The notes beneath the pieces were generated by a model. That model was given only the letters and a program-made list of their open reading frames with translations. It was not told the origin of the DNA and made no database searches. The position numbers were made by a program, and so were the translations under genes. DNA of 64,000 nt from UBA4479 sp963974935 (GTDB lineage Bacteria > Pseudomonadota > Alphaproteobacteria > Rhodospirillales > Casp-alpha2), in assembly GCA_963974935.1 (NCBI GenBank), contig CAXBEV010000004.1, positions 62,001 through 126,000 on the forward strand, written 5' to 3'. Positions 6,738 to 16,240 of the stretch are shown in pieces (position 1 is the stretch's first letter; each line of letters opens with the position of its first letter).

Positions 6738-8324
6738 TTGTCGTCAACGAAAATTTTTGGACTCAACATGCACAACTCTGCAATCAACGCCGAAGATTCA
6801 TCTTCCCTTGCCGACCTAACTTTTATTCAAACCAGCTTAGATGCCATGCAACAAGGGCTCAGCATTGTGCGCTTGATTGAGGGCGAATTGATCGTCATTT
6901 TTCTCAACCGCCGTGCCGCCGAACTATTTGATATGCCGCCAGATTTTTACAATTTGCCGCGACCTTTTGAGGACTTTATCCGTCTATTTGCAAATCGTGA
7001 CGACTACGGTCCTGACGATCCGGAAATGTACGTCCGCGAAACCTTAGAGCATGCAAAAACGCTCATGCCGCATAGTTACAAGCGCACCCGCCCCGATGGC
7101 ACTGTGATCGAAATTGTCCGCACACCGTTGCCCGAGCGCCAAGGCTTCATTACCACCTACACCGACATCACAGAACGCGAACATGCTCTGAATAACAGCG
7201 AAATTCTGATGCAGGCGTTAAACCGCACACGTGTCGGCATGATAATTTTTGACGCTGACGCAAAGTTGATTTTTTTCTCTACGCAGATGCAAGAATTTAA
7301 CAAACTTGTTCCCGCCTCTCTGGAGCTCGGCATTTCATTTGAGGACTATATCCGCACCTGTGTTTATGGTGGCCTCATGCCCAGGATTGAAGGCCACGAG
7401 GACGATTGGATCGCAGCTCGTCTGAAGCGATTTAACGCTCCCGAAGGCCCTATTGAAGTCAAACGACACGATGACGTATGGCTGATGATCGAAGATGTAA
7501 AATTGGAAAACGGGTTCAACGTGATCTTTGCCACCGACATTACCGAACTTAAAAAAAGCCAAAAGAATCTCTTAGAGTCCATGGAACACGCCGAGATCGC
7601 TAATCGGACAAAAACCGAGTTTCTCGCCAATATGTCGCACGAATTGCGCACCCCGTTAAACTCGGTCATCGGGTTTTCGGAATTGCTACTGACCGGTGTC
7701 GGCGGCGATATAGGGAGCGAGCGGGCGATCGAATATTTGACCGACATCAACCTTTCCGGTCGGCATTTGTTGCGTTTGATTTCCGATATCCTCGATATAT
7801 CGAAAATCGAAGCAGACGAAATGGATTTGGACGAAGAGCCCGTGTCACTGCGTGCGCTGTCAGACGAATGCCTCCGAATGACCGAAGATCGCGCGCAGCG
7901 TGCTGGCGTGCGCATAGCCTTGATCGGCGCGCTCCCTGCTCAACAAATCTACGCAGACCCGATCCGCCTAAAGCAAATTATACTGAACTTGATGACCAAC
8001 GCGATTAAGTTCTCGCATCCCGATCACACCGTCGGTTTAGCATGGTTAATCGACGATCAGAGCCTGATACTCGAGGTTCGTGACACCGGAATCGGCATGC
8101 CCGAAGCAAGCATTGCCGTGGCGTTGGAGCCGTTCGGACAGATTGCGAACTCATTCACGCGCGATCACGAAGGCGCCGGGCTCGGCCTGCCGATTTGCCT
8201 TCGCTTGGCAGAATTGCACGGCGCCCAGCTTGAAATCGAGAGTACATGCGACGTCGGAACAACGGTCCGCGTAACTTTTCCACCAGAACGAACGATCCCA
8301 GAAAATTACAGCGTTAACAACTGA
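6738..8324 (+). CDS. PAS-PAS sensor histidine kinase
   Basis: The 528-residue frame opens with TTG 6738; ATG 6768 would give 518 residues, and neither has a strong ribosome site. Two PAS-like domains (about 25-150 and 155-270) are followed by a HisKA dimerisation helix with phospho-acceptor His301 (NMSHELRTPLN) and a HATPase_c domain with N-box NLMTNAIKFS (Asn421), DTGIGM and GAGLGL. There is no membrane helix, so it is cytosolic. The PAS_7-like domains suggest a small ligand or redox sensor. No response regulator is adjacent; the REC proteins at 14.5 and 60 kb are possible partners but there is no direct evidence. Confidence 0.9.
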   Translation: MSSTKIFGLNMHNSAINAEDSSSLADLTFIQTSLDAMQQGLSIVRLIEGELIVIFLNRRAAELFDMPPDFYNLPRPFEDFIRLFANRDDYGPDDPEMYVRETLEHAKTLMPHSYKRTRPDGTVIEIVRTPLPERQGFITTYTDITEREHALNNSEILMQALNRTRVGMIIFDADAKLIFFSTQMQEFNKLVPASLELGISFEDYIRTCVYGGLMPRIEGHEDDWIAARLKRFNAPEGPIEVKRHDDVWLMIEDVKLENGFNVIFATDITELKKSQKNLLESMEHAEIANRTKTEFLANMSHELRTPLNSVIGFSELLLTGVGGDIGSERAIEYLTDINLSGRHLLRLISDILDISKIEADEMDLDEEPVSLRALSDECLRMTEDRAQRAGVRIALIGALPAQQIYADPIRLKQIILNLMTNAIKFSHPDHTVGLAWLIDDQSLILEVRDTGIGMPEASIAVALEPFGQIANSFTRDHEGAGLGLPICLRLAELHGAQLEIESTCDVGTTVRVTFPPERTIPENYSVNN

Positions 8325-8415
8325 CGTTCTCCACGCAAAATTCCCATAAATCGGGTGGGCGCCGCATGCGGACTCGTTAAAATCGTGCCATGATGATTTT
8401 TGGAGAAACACCATC

Positions 8416-9318
8416 ATGATCACAACAGCCTTATCTTTGACGCCAAATGCCGCTATCAGAGAAAACACTCGTGCCCGACTGTACGCGCAGGTCGCACGCG
8501 CCGTCGACTATATCGAAACGCATCATTTCAGTCAGCCGTCACTCAACGACATCGCCAGGCATGCCGGTATGAGCCCCGATCATCTGCAGCGCACGTTTGC
8601 CGAGTGGGCAGGGATCAGCCCGAAGAAATTTCTTAAAGCCCTGACCCTAGAAGACGCGAAAGCCCGTTTGAGGGCATCCGAAAGTGTGCTGGACGCAGCA
8701 TTTGATGCGGGGTTATCGGGGCCTGGGCGCCTGCACGATTTGTTCGTCAGTGTCGATGCCGCGACTCCCGGCGAGTTTAAATCCCATGGTGACGGCATGA
8801 CGTTTCGATATGGCTTTCATCCGTCGCCGTTCGGAGACTGCCTGATTGCGATCACGGACCGTGGGTTGACCGGTTTATCATTCGTAACCCAGACGCGGCC
8901 CGACGCACTGGCGCAACAAAAGTCTGGCTGGGAGTGCGCACGCTGGGTCGAAGATACACCAGCCACCCACCCCTATGCCGACGCAGCGTTCGGCGGACCT
9001 GCTGCAACCGCATCGAACAAAAATCTTCGCTTACTGCTCAGGGGCTCGCCGTTTCGGGTCAAAGTCTGGGAAGGCCTGTTGCGCATTCCTGAAGGCGCCG
9101 TGATTTCATACGGTGACTTCGCCACGCGGCTGGGCCGCCCGAGTGCCGCCCGCGCCGTCGCCGGGGCCGTCGCCGGCAACCTGATCGGCTATGTCATCCC
9201 TTGTCATCGCGTGATCCGCGACAGTGGCGCGATCAGCGGCTATCGCTGGGACTCGGTGCGCAAATCCGCCTTGCTGGGGATGGAAGCGGCCAGAAGCGCG
9301 GGCGCGAACGCGAATTAA
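8416..9318 (+). CDS. Ada-like protein: AraC-type HTH plus O6-alkylguanine-DNA methyltransferase
   Basis: The 300-residue protein begins directly with an AraC-type helix-turn-helix (about 22-122). The methyltransferase ribonuclease-H-like part (about 130-190) and catalytic domain follow, with the alkyl-acceptor motif IPCHRVI, Cys263. It repairs O6-methylguanine by suicidal transfer to Cys263. The N-terminal Ada zinc domain, whose Cys38 takes methyl groups from phosphotriesters and activates transcription, is absent. The gene is therefore an Ada variant that cannot sense damage in the E. coli way. Start ATG 8416 has GGAGAAAC upstream. Confidence 0.9.
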   Translation: MITTALSLTPNAAIRENTRARLYAQVARAVDYIETHHFSQPSLNDIARHAGMSPDHLQRTFAEWAGISPKKFLKALTLEDAKARLRASESVLDAAFDAGLSGPGRLHDLFVSVDAATPGEFKSHGDGMTFRYGFHPSPFGDCLIAITDRGLTGLSFVTQTRPDALAQQKSGWECARWVEDTPATHPYADAAFGGPAATASNKNLRLLLRGSPFRVKVWEGLLRIPEGAVISYGDFATRLGRPSAARAVAGAVAGNLIGYVIPCHRVIRDSGAISGYRWDSVRKSALLGMEAARSAGANAN

Positions 9319-9396
9319 CATCTCATCGGTACTGGTATCGACGGCGGGCAGCCCCTAAATTAAGTGACCGATTGATCACTCTATGAGGAGGCCCGC

Positions 9397-9816
9397 ATGA
9401 GATACCTACACACCATGGTCCGTATTTCCGATGTCGACGCATCGTTGAAATTTTACTGTGATCTTTTAGGCCTCAAGGAACGCCGCCGCAGCGACCGCCC
9501 GGAACACGGCTATATGCTGATTTTCGTTTCTGCTGATGCAACCCCCGACGCCGAAATCGAGTTGACCTACAACTACGACGTCGAGCCCTATGACGATGGT
9601 CGCAACTTCGGCCATTTGGCGTTCCGCGTCGACAATATCTATGAGAGCTGCCAGCGGCTGATGGATGGCGGCGTCACCATCAACCGCCCGCCTCGCGACG
9701 GACGTATGGCCTTTGTACGCTCGCCGGACGGCATCTCAATCGAGTTGCTGCAAGAGGGCGAAAGCCTGTCGCCCGCAGAGCCGTGGGCATCCATGGAAAA
9801 TACCGGCAGCTGGTAA
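9397..9816 (+). CDS. gloA: Lactoylglutathione lyase (glyoxalase I)
   Basis: The 139-residue single-module VOC protein matches GloA in length. Metal-ligand positions are visible as His5, Glu55 (in EIELTYN), His73 (FGHLAF) and Glu116 (SIELLQ). It isomerises the hemithioacetal of methylglyoxal and glutathione to S-lactoylglutathione in the cytosol; the bacterial short form usually uses nickel. The start has GAGGAGG at good spacing. It is convergent with the betaine-homocysteine methyltransferase gene. Confidence 0.92.
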   Translation: MRYLHTMVRISDVDASLKFYCDLLGLKERRRSDRPEHGYMLIFVSADATPDAEIELTYNYDVEPYDDGRNFGHLAFRVDNIYESCQRLMDGGVTINRPPRDGRMAFVRSPDGISIELLQEGESLSPAEPWASMENTGSW

Positions 9817-9845
9817 AGCGGAATCAGCCGGTTTAATTGACAAGC

Positions 9846-10856
9846 CTACTCAGAAGGCCCGCGGCGCCGACGGCGTGCGCGGGTTTCTGTGCCTGGGGGC
9901 TGCGGCTTGGCTTGGTCGACCGGGCCCAACGCGGCCTCGATGACATCTCGCGCAGGGGCGGCACCCGGCACATAGCCGTCGAGCGCATCGCGCATCGCGC
10001 GCAAGTGAATGTCCGTCGTCCCACAGCAGCCCCCGATGATGCGCGCACCGGCATCGCGGGCGAGCCTCGCGTAATCGGCCATGATCTCGGGGGAACCCGA
10101 ATACGCGATCTCGCCGTCTTTGTATTCCGGAATGCCGCAGTTGCCCTTGGCGACGATGATGCCACCGGGCGCCGCACCGCGCTTTAGGCCCAGCACGGTA
10201 TCAACCAACGTCGCCGGCCCCACGCCGCAGTTACATCCGAACGCGTGCAGCGGCAACGTGGCGGCGAACGCGGCAGCGTCTTCCGGGGTCACGCCCATCA
10301 TGGTGCGCCCATTGGTGTCGAAGGTCATGGTCGCGACCACCGGCAGGCCGGCTTGCGCGGCGCCCGCGACGGCGGCGGCGTATTCTTCTTTGGACGACAT
10401 GGTTTCAATCCAGATCACATCCGCACCACCGGCTTTAAGCGCGGCGGCTTGCTCGGCAAACACTGCGGTCGCGGAGTCCATGGTCAAGATACCCATCGGC
10501 TCCATGAGTTCTCCAGTGGGGCCCATTGAGCCCGCGACCACCACAGGGCGATCCGCTGCATCTGCGACGCCGCGCGCCAGCGCGGCAGCGGCTTGATTGA
10601 TCTCGGCGACCCGGTTCTGATCCCCATGCAGCTTCAGCCGCATCGCATTGGCACCGAACGAATTGGTCAGAATGATATCGGCGCCGGCATCGATGAAACC
10701 CTGATGCACATCAGCGACTTTTTCAGGCTGTGAGATACACCATAAATCAGGTGCCTCACCAGTTTCCAGGCCACGCTGAAACAAGCTCGTGCCCATCGCA
10801 CCGTCGCACAACAGCCATTCGCGTGTTGCCAGCAACTGGCTCAGGGTGTCGCTCAT
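9846..10856 (-). CDS. bmt: Betaine-homocysteine S-methyltransferase
   Basis: The 336-residue homocysteine methyltransferase barrel has the zinc Cys ligands in FGCNCGVGP (Cys208/Cys210) and GGCCGTTDIH (Cys277, Cys278). LCDGAMGTSLFQRG at 16-29 is the homocysteine-binding start. It has no cobalamin domain, so it is a stand-alone enzyme that transfers methyl from betaine, or a related donor, to homocysteine, giving methionine. A basic, disordered tail (RARRRRRG) ends the protein. The DUF1289 gene lies just upstream on the same strand and ends 20 bp before this start. Confidence 0.88.
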   Translation of the reverse strand: MSDTLSQLLATREWLLCDGAMGTSLFQRGLETGEAPDLWCISQPEKVADVHQGFIDAGADIILTNSFGANAMRLKLHGDQNRVAEINQAAAALARGVADAADRPVVVAGSMGPTGELMEPMGILTMDSATAVFAEQAAALKAGGADVIWIETMSSKEEYAAAVAGAAQAGLPVVATMTFDTNGRTMMGVTPEDAAAFAATLPLHAFGCNCGVGPATLVDTVLGLKRGAAPGGIIVAKGNCGIPEYKDGEIAYSGSPEIMADYARLARDAGARIIGGCCGTTDIHLRAMRDALDGYVPGAAPARDVIEAALGPVDQAKPQPPGTETRARRRRRGPSE

Positions 10857-10876
10857 GTCGGTATCCTTGTTTTACC

Positions 10877-11104
10877 TTAACTTCGATTCTGATGGGTGCG
10901 GCGGGTGACACGGCGTGCCCCACCGCCACCGACAACCCGTCGGTCATGCAGCGACGCCAAGATTGCGCGTTTCGTCGCGGCATCCGCGCGCCCCCACCCG
11001 GCGATCTCATCACGGGTGCGCAGGCAGCCCTTGCAGTACCCGGTCGCGTCATCCAAGACACAAACACTGATACACGGGCTTTCAATGTGCGGCTCTGCGG
11101 TCAT
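10877..11104 (-). CDS. DUF1289 small cysteine protein
   Basis: 75 residues from ATG 11104, which has a perfect AAGGAGG eight bases upstream. Four Cys in PCISVCVLDDATGYCKGCLRT form the conserved DUF1289 cluster, thought to hold zinc or iron-sulfur; GW at about 44-45 is also typical. The function is unknown. A basic tail (RRVTRRTHQNRS) follows. It lies directly upstream of bmt with 20 bp between, so they are probably cotranscribed. Confidence 0.85.
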   Translation of the reverse strand: MTAEPHIESPCISVCVLDDATGYCKGCLRTRDEIAGWGRADAATKRAILASLHDRRVVGGGGARRVTRRTHQNRS

Positions 11105-11222
11105 GCGATCCTCCTTAATGGCAGACCGAGATAAATGCACACCCCACAGATTGCAAGCGGACTGAGCAAATTTGACACGTTTCCGCTATGGCACACAGGG
11201 CGTGCGTGGCTATACTACGGGA

Positions 11223-12023
11223 ATGAGAGACCTGCCCAATGATGGTCCGAGCTTGCTCGGCGACGAAGACTCGGCACCGTTCGAGGTGATCAACCGCGAA
11301 GGCGGGGCACATATTTTGTTGGTCTGCGATCATGCCAGCAATGTTGTACCGCATCAGCTCGGCCATCTCGGACTCGATCCAGAAACCTTCGAGCACCACA
11401 TCGGCTATGACATCGGGGCCGCTGCGGTGACACGAGGCTTGGCGCAGCGTTTGGATGCACAAGCCGTACTCGCTGGCTATTCACGCCTGGTGATCGACGT
11501 GAACCGGCCGCCCGGGCATCCCCACAACATTATCCCTGCCAACGACGGCATCCCGGTGCCCGGCAACCAAAACCTGGACGAGCCCGCGAAGCGCCAGCGT
11601 ATTCGCGATATTTTTGAGCCCTACCACGACGCGGTAAACCGCGCACTGGCTAGGCTTTGGAACCGCGCAGCAGCACCGGCGATCTTGTCCGTGCACAGCT
11701 TCAGCCCGCGCTTCGGCGACAAACCAAGGCCTTGGGACATCGGCGTGCTGTGGAATCGCGACCCACGCATCGCGATCCCGTTGATGGAACACCTGGAACG
11801 CTATGATCTTCGGGTCGGCGATAATGAACCGTATTCCGGCCATGACTTAGCGTACACCATCGATGTGCACGGCGCCGCAGCAGGCATCGCCAACGTCGCG
11901 ATTGAGATCAACCAAGATCAACTGGGCACACCCGGTGAGATTTTGAAGTGGGTCGATATTCTGTCTGAGAGCATCCTGCCAATTTTGGACATTCCGGGTC
12001 TGCATAGGGTTGAGAGGTTCTGA
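11223..12023 (+). CDS. N-formylglutamate amidohydrolase family protein
   Basis: About 266 residues if started at ATG 11223; a frame start at 11172 adds 17 unlike residues. The family's zinc-site pattern is visible in LLVCDHASN near the N-terminus, DIGAAAVTRGLA, SRLVIDVNRPPG and LSVHSFSPRF. Known members hydrolyse N-formylglutamate or related N-acyl amino acids. No histidine utilisation (hut) genes are near. Its stop overlaps the start of a YbdK-type ligase (TGATG), so translational coupling and a shared pathway are likely. This FGase-YbdK pairing recurs in alphaproteobacteria but its substrate is not established. Confidence 0.85.
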   Translation: MRDLPNDGPSLLGDEDSAPFEVINREGGAHILLVCDHASNVVPHQLGHLGLDPETFEHHIGYDIGAAAVTRGLAQRLDAQAVLAGYSRLVIDVNRPPGHPHNIIPANDGIPVPGNQNLDEPAKRQRIRDIFEPYHDAVNRALARLWNRAAAPAILSVHSFSPRFGDKPRPWDIGVLWNRDPRIAIPLMEHLERYDLRVGDNEPYSGHDLAYTIDVHGAAAGIANVAIEINQDQLGTPGEILKWVDILSESILPILDIPGLHRVERF

Positions 12024-13180
12024 TGGTCGGCGGCAGTCCTTCATTCACGGTCGGCATTGAAGAAGAGTATTTGCTGGTCGATAGAGAAACCCGCGCCCTC
12101 GCCTCCGACCCACCGAAAGAATTTTTCGAAGCTTGCGAGAAACGGCTCGGCGCACAAGTCGCGCACGAGTTTCTAAAATCACAGATCGAGGTGAACACCG
12201 CCGTCGCGCGCACCGTGCCCGAAGCCGCACAAATGCTGACCGAGCTCCGCAGCGTCATCGTCGAGATCGCGGACGCCTACGATATGGCGCCGATTGCCGC
12301 GTCGACACACCCGTTCTCGCACTGGTCCGAGCAAGGCTTCACCGAGCAAGAGCGTTACATGACCATCGCCGAAGATATGCAGGCCGTCGTCAGACGCCTT
12401 GTGATCTGTGGGATGCACGTCCACGTCGGCGTCGACGACGACGAACTGCGCATCGATCTGATGAACCAGATGTGCTATTTCCTGCCGCACCTTTTGGCGC
12501 TGACGACGTCTTCACCACTTTGGCAGGGGCACAACACAGGGCTCAAATCCTATCGCCTGAGCGTTTGGGACGAGATGCCCCGCACCGGCCTGCCCAATGC
12601 CTTTGATAGCTTTGGCGAATACCAGCGTCACGTTGATGCGTTGGTGGGCGCCGGCATCATCCAAGATGCGACCAAACTATGGTGGGACATCCGGCCGAGC
12701 GCCCGTTACCCGACGCTGGAAATGCGCATATCCGATGTGTGCACCTATGTACATGATGCCGCCGCCGTCGCCGCGCTTTATGTCTGCATCATGCGGATGC
12801 TTTGGCGCCTCAAGACGCATAATCAGCGCTGGCGACAGTATGCGGTGATGCTGATTTCGGAAAACCGCTGGCGGGCGCAGCGCTATGGGCTCGACGAGGG
12901 GCTGGTCGATTTCGGCAAGGGTGAAATTGTGCCGTTCCCAGCCCTGGTCGAAGAATTGATCGAGCTTGTCAGCGAAGATGCCGAAGCCTTGAACTGCACG
13001 GCCGAGCTCGAAGATCTTCGCCGCATCATCGAGCGTGGAACCAGCGCACATCGCCAGATCGTAACTTTTGAAGCCGAGCTCAAAGCGCATCCATCGGAAA
13101 ACGACGCTCTTGCGCTGAAAGCCGTTGTCGATCAACTCATCGACGAAACACGAGACTTTTCCGGCATCAAATCAACATAG
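12023..13180 (+). CDS. YbdK-type carboxylate-amine ligase (GCS2 family)
   Basis: The 385-residue protein matches the glutamate-cysteine ligase type 2 family: TVGIEEEYLLVD at 9-20 holds the acidic metal residues, and MHVHVGVDDDELRIDLMNQM and SARYPTLEMRISDVC are the family's later motifs. Such enzymes make a gamma-glutamyl-type amide bond using ATP; YbdK has weak GCL activity in vitro and an unknown real substrate. The ATG overlaps the stop of the upstream amidohydrolase gene, implying coupled expression. Confidence 0.88.
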   Translation: MVGGSPSFTVGIEEEYLLVDRETRALASDPPKEFFEACEKRLGAQVAHEFLKSQIEVNTAVARTVPEAAQMLTELRSVIVEIADAYDMAPIAASTHPFSHWSEQGFTEQERYMTIAEDMQAVVRRLVICGMHVHVGVDDDELRIDLMNQMCYFLPHLLALTTSSPLWQGHNTGLKSYRLSVWDEMPRTGLPNAFDSFGEYQRHVDALVGAGIIQDATKLWWDIRPSARYPTLEMRISDVCTYVHDAAAVAALYVCIMRMLWRLKTHNQRWRQYAVMLISENRWRAQRYGLDEGLVDFGKGEIVPFPALVEELIELVSEDAEALNCTAELEDLRRIIERGTSAHRQIVTFEAELKAHPSENDALALKAVVDQLIDETRDFSGIKST

Positions 13181-13269
13181 CAGCACCCCAATTACATGTT
13201 GTCTTATTTTAGATGTTTTTTGTCTGATTGCCGCGATACGGCGCGCCCTGCGTCTGATATTGTCTTCCC

Positions 13270-14466
13270 ATGACTGACGCCAAGCGCAACTTTCTGTTTT
13301 TGAATATCGGGCACCTGCTTGATCATTTCTTCATGCTGATCTTCACCACTGCGGTGTTGACCATGGAAAGTGAGTTCGCGGAGTCCTACGGACATTTACT
13401 GTTGTTGACGACGTGGAGCTTTTTCTTTTTCGGCGGTGCCTCGCTCCCCGCAGGCTGGCTCGGCGATCGCTGGTCGCGACACGGCATGATGCTGATTTTT
13501 TTCATCGGCATCGGCGCGGCATCGGTGATGACCGGCTTTGCAGAGACCCCGACGCAGATCGAAATCGGCCTCGCCTTGCTGGGCGTATTCGGCGCTATCT
13601 ATCATCCGATCGGCCTTGCGCTCGTGGTCGAAGAAGCGGGCCGCGTCGGGCGTGCGCTGGCGATCAACGGGGTTTGGGGCAACATGGGCGTGGCACTGGC
13701 GGCGCTAACCACCGGTGCAATTGCCGAACTTTACGGCTGGCGCTGGGCGTTCATTATCCCAGGCATCGCGTCGATTTTCGTTGGTCTTCTGTATGGACTG
13801 CATTTGGCAAAAGCCAAGGTAGCTGCGGAAGCCAAGGTAAAGAAAGCCGCACCCGCGATCTCCATTTCCTTGCAGCGGCGCGCGTTCATTTTTCTGATCA
13901 TCGCACCTTTGTTCGGTGGCCTGATCTTTCAAGCCACCACCATCTCTCTGCCTAAAATAATGGATGAGCGACTAGCCGGTCTATTCCCAGGCACGGCCGA
14001 GATCGGCCTGATCACAGCACTGGTGTTCGCGTGTGCCGCCGTTGCACAGTTGATCGTCGGTGAGCTATTGGATCGCTTTCCGACCAAGCCGATTTATCTG
14101 GGCTTGGTGGCGCTTCAGATCGTCTTTGGCGCCCTCGCCATCCCGGCTGCGGGCTGGGGCTCAGTCGCCATCACGCTGCCGTTGATGCTGGTGACGTTCG
14201 GCCTGATCCCAGTTAACGATTGGATCGTCGCGCACTTGATCAGCAAAGAGTATCGATCACGGGTCTATGCCGTGAAATCCGTGCTGGTGCTCGGCATCGG
14301 TGCGGTGGCGGTGCAGATGAGCGGCCGCCTGCACGACATGACCGGCAATTTCGACACGCTGTTTATGGTATTGGTCTCAAGTGCGGTTGTTGTGTTGTTT
14401 GCAACGGCCCTGATCCTGCCGACCCGCCGCCAAATCGAAGCCAGTCAGCCCACGGCAGCTGAATAA
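13270..14466 (+). CDS. MFS transporter
   Basis: The 398-residue protein has twelve predicted membrane helices and the MFS loop motif GWLGDRWSRHG after helix 2. The opening FLFLNIGHLLDHFFMLIF and the YHPIGLALVVEE segment resemble the fosmidomycin-resistance-like (Fsr) and related MFS branches. The substrate cannot be predicted. It is convergent with the REC-HPt gene, with only five bases between their ends. Confidence 0.82.
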   Translation: MTDAKRNFLFLNIGHLLDHFFMLIFTTAVLTMESEFAESYGHLLLLTTWSFFFFGGASLPAGWLGDRWSRHGMMLIFFIGIGAASVMTGFAETPTQIEIGLALLGVFGAIYHPIGLALVVEEAGRVGRALAINGVWGNMGVALAALTTGAIAELYGWRWAFIIPGIASIFVGLLYGLHLAKAKVAAEAKVKKAAPAISISLQRRAFIFLIIAPLFGGLIFQATTISLPKIMDERLAGLFPGTAEIGLITALVFACAAVAQLIVGELLDRFPTKPIYLGLVALQIVFGALAIPAAGWGSVAITLPLMLVTFGLIPVNDWIVAHLISKEYRSRVYAVKSVLVLGIGAVAVQMSGRLHDMTGNFDTLFMVLVSSAVVVLFATALILPTRRQIEASQPTAAE

Positions 14467-14471
14467 GCGCT

Positions 14472-15527
14472 CTACTCGACCACGTTATAGCGCTGCACAG
14501 CTGCTTTGAGGCCGGCCAACAATTCCTTGCCGATCTGTCCACCGTCACCCGATACCTTCTCGCGGATCACCGCGCGCATGGAATCCACGTGCGCTTTCAC
14601 GACCTCGACTTGGTTATCTGTTTCCGGGCAGCCCTCGCGGGTTGAGTCGTACAACATCTTGCCGAACACCGAGATCAACGGATAACCGAACGTGCCCCCC
14701 TGCCCCCGCAATTCGTGCGCGAGCTCATTAATCTCGGCAAACAGATTGCTTCGCTTCGCGGGCACAGCCGACGCTTCATCGCAAAGTTTACCCAAGTTCG
14801 CCAAATACTCGTTTGCCCACGTGGTGAAATCGAGGGCCGCACGCTCCAGACTTTGTTCCGCCTCTTCCATGATGCTTGCCGGCAGCGAAGGCGGGCCGCC
14901 CTTGCCGCCGCCTGCCTTTTCTTTTAACGAGTTGGGCAGTTTGAAGCTCCATACATCGCTGGCTGATTTCGCTTTTACGGTTTTTTCGGCCGAGTACACA
15001 TATGTCACATGGTCGTCACTAGGGCGCCGGCGCTCTTCGGTGCCGGGCGGCCCCGTATCGCGGTTACGCCGACGACACGGCCCAAAATACTTTTGCGTCG
15101 CGATCACCGCGCGTGGGCGTTCGATCACCTGCGCCAGATGCGTGAACACGGAATTGACGGAGAACGGTTTCGCGAGAAACTCGGTCATGCCGAGATCACG
15201 GGCCGATGCCACGTATTCCCGGTCCGCCGCGCCAGACAGCATGATGTAAGGCACAAATCGGTTCGGCGATTCCTTGGACGTCCGCACCCAGCGCAACAGC
15301 AACAGCCCGTTGATCGGCGACATGATCATATCTGAAATAATAATGTCAGGGCCAGGATTCTGCGCCCGCTTCATATCCTTAAGATATCCAATGGCATCTT
15401 CGCCGTTCACCGCCGTTGCGATGCGACCAATGCGAAACGAGCGCAGTAGATCTTCAATCGTTTGTCGAATATAGCTGTTGTCTTCGACCAAAAGAATCGT
15501 GAATCGATCGAGTTGATAATCGCTCAA
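14472..15527 (-). CDS. Response regulator with REC domain and C-terminal HPt-like domain
   Basis: The 351-residue protein starts at TTG 15527 behind AAAGGGGAAC. The REC domain (about 8-135) has acidic Glu15-Asp16, phospho-acceptor Asp66 (IIISDMIMSP) and Lys120 (FLAKP). A linker follows with an FGPCRRR motif (148-154). The helical C-terminal part (about 215-351) holds NELAHELRGQGGTFGYP; His271 followed by L-R-G fits an HPt phosphotransfer site. The protein could pass phosphate between REC and HPt in a relay. It is clearly related to the two REC proteins near 60 kb through its REC sequence and its GP-RRR tail motif. The kinase partner is unknown. Confidence 0.8.
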   Translation of the reverse strand: MSDYQLDRFTILLVEDNSYIRQTIEDLLRSFRIGRIATAVNGEDAIGYLKDMKRAQNPGPDIIISDMIMSPINGLLLLRWVRTSKESPNRFVPYIMLSGAADREYVASARDLGMTEFLAKPFSVNSVFTHLAQVIERPRAVIATQKYFGPCRRRNRDTGPPGTEERRRPSDDHVTYVYSAEKTVKAKSASDVWSFKLPNSLKEKAGGGKGGPPSLPASIMEEAEQSLERAALDFTTWANEYLANLGKLCDEASAVPAKRSNLFAEINELAHELRGQGGTFGYPLISVFGKMLYDSTREGCPETDNQVEVVKAHVDSMRAVIREKVSGDGGQIGKELLAGLKAAVQRYNVVE

Positions 15528-15709
15528 ACCGCGTTCCCCTTTAGCAATAACACTTATTTTTTATGAGCTTAGTAGAAGTATGCCAAAAACGGAAACATAA
15601 CCAAATAAATAGAATCCTTGCCCCTTGCCGGGCGCGGGCCTGGGCGCTACCTTTCGCGCAACGGACGGTCTCGCAGATTATCTAAACCCGCATTTCAAGA
15701 GGTGAACCC

Positions 15710-15955
15710 ATGGCTGATGTCGGCGGCGTCGCAAGCGAACGCTTAAAATCATTTGTCGAGCGCATCGAGCGCCTCGAAGAGGAACGCCAAGCGCTTTCCG
15801 GCGATATTCGCGAAGTGTATTCCGAAGCCAAAGGTTCCGGCTTCGATATCAAAGTGCTGCGCCAAATCATCCGGCTCCGCAAAATGGACTCCAGTGACCG
15901 CTCCGAAATGGAAGAGCTGATCGACGTCTACAAACGCGCACTCGAAATGGAATAA
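15710..15955 (+). CDS. gapR: GapR-family nucleoid protein (DUF2312)
   Basis: The 81-residue protein is a near-complete match to the DUF2312/GapR family: SERLKSFVERIERLEEERQ opens a coiled coil, followed by EVYSEAKGSGFD and LRQIIRLRKMD. GapR of Caulobacter is an essential, AT-preferring DNA clamp on overtwisted DNA that aids topoisomerases during replication. GapR is nearly restricted to alphaproteobacteria, so this gene is good taxonomic evidence. The ATG has GAGGTGA upstream. The gene appears monocistronic. Confidence 0.92.
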   Translation: MADVGGVASERLKSFVERIERLEEERQALSGDIREVYSEAKGSGFDIKVLRQIIRLRKMDSSDRSEMEELIDVYKRALEME

Positions 15956-16055
15956 GTCCGAGACGGTGCCGCGCGGTGCCTAACGCCCCGACTCACCCCT
16001 CTCACTTCCACCGTCATTCTCGCGAAGGTGGCAGTCCACAACGCATCATGCCTCG

Positions 16056-16090
16056 CCGCGTCATCCTGAACTTGATTCAGAATGACGCGG
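16056..16090. repeat. Short intergenic palindromic repeat
   Basis: CCGCGTCATCCTGAA and TTCAGAATGACGCGG form a 15-bp inverted repeat with one mismatch and a 5-base loop. The form (GTCATCCTGAAC..GATTCAG..ATGAC) is the common dispersed hairpin element of proteobacterial intergenic regions. It sits between gapR and the mer-like operon. The surrounding 285 bp (15956-16240) hold no convincing gene; frames through it are translations of the repeat. Confidence 0.7.
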
Positions 16091-16240
16091 AATTTGTTAG
16101 GTGGATTCCTTAAATTCGCAAGACAAGTGCAGCTCCCTGTTAGGAGAGTGTTGCGATGGGCGTGAGCGCCCGCCGAAAGACTTAAGCGAAACGTGCTTTC
16201 ACCCTGGCAGCGACGGCTTATACGCTTACGTAATTCATGT

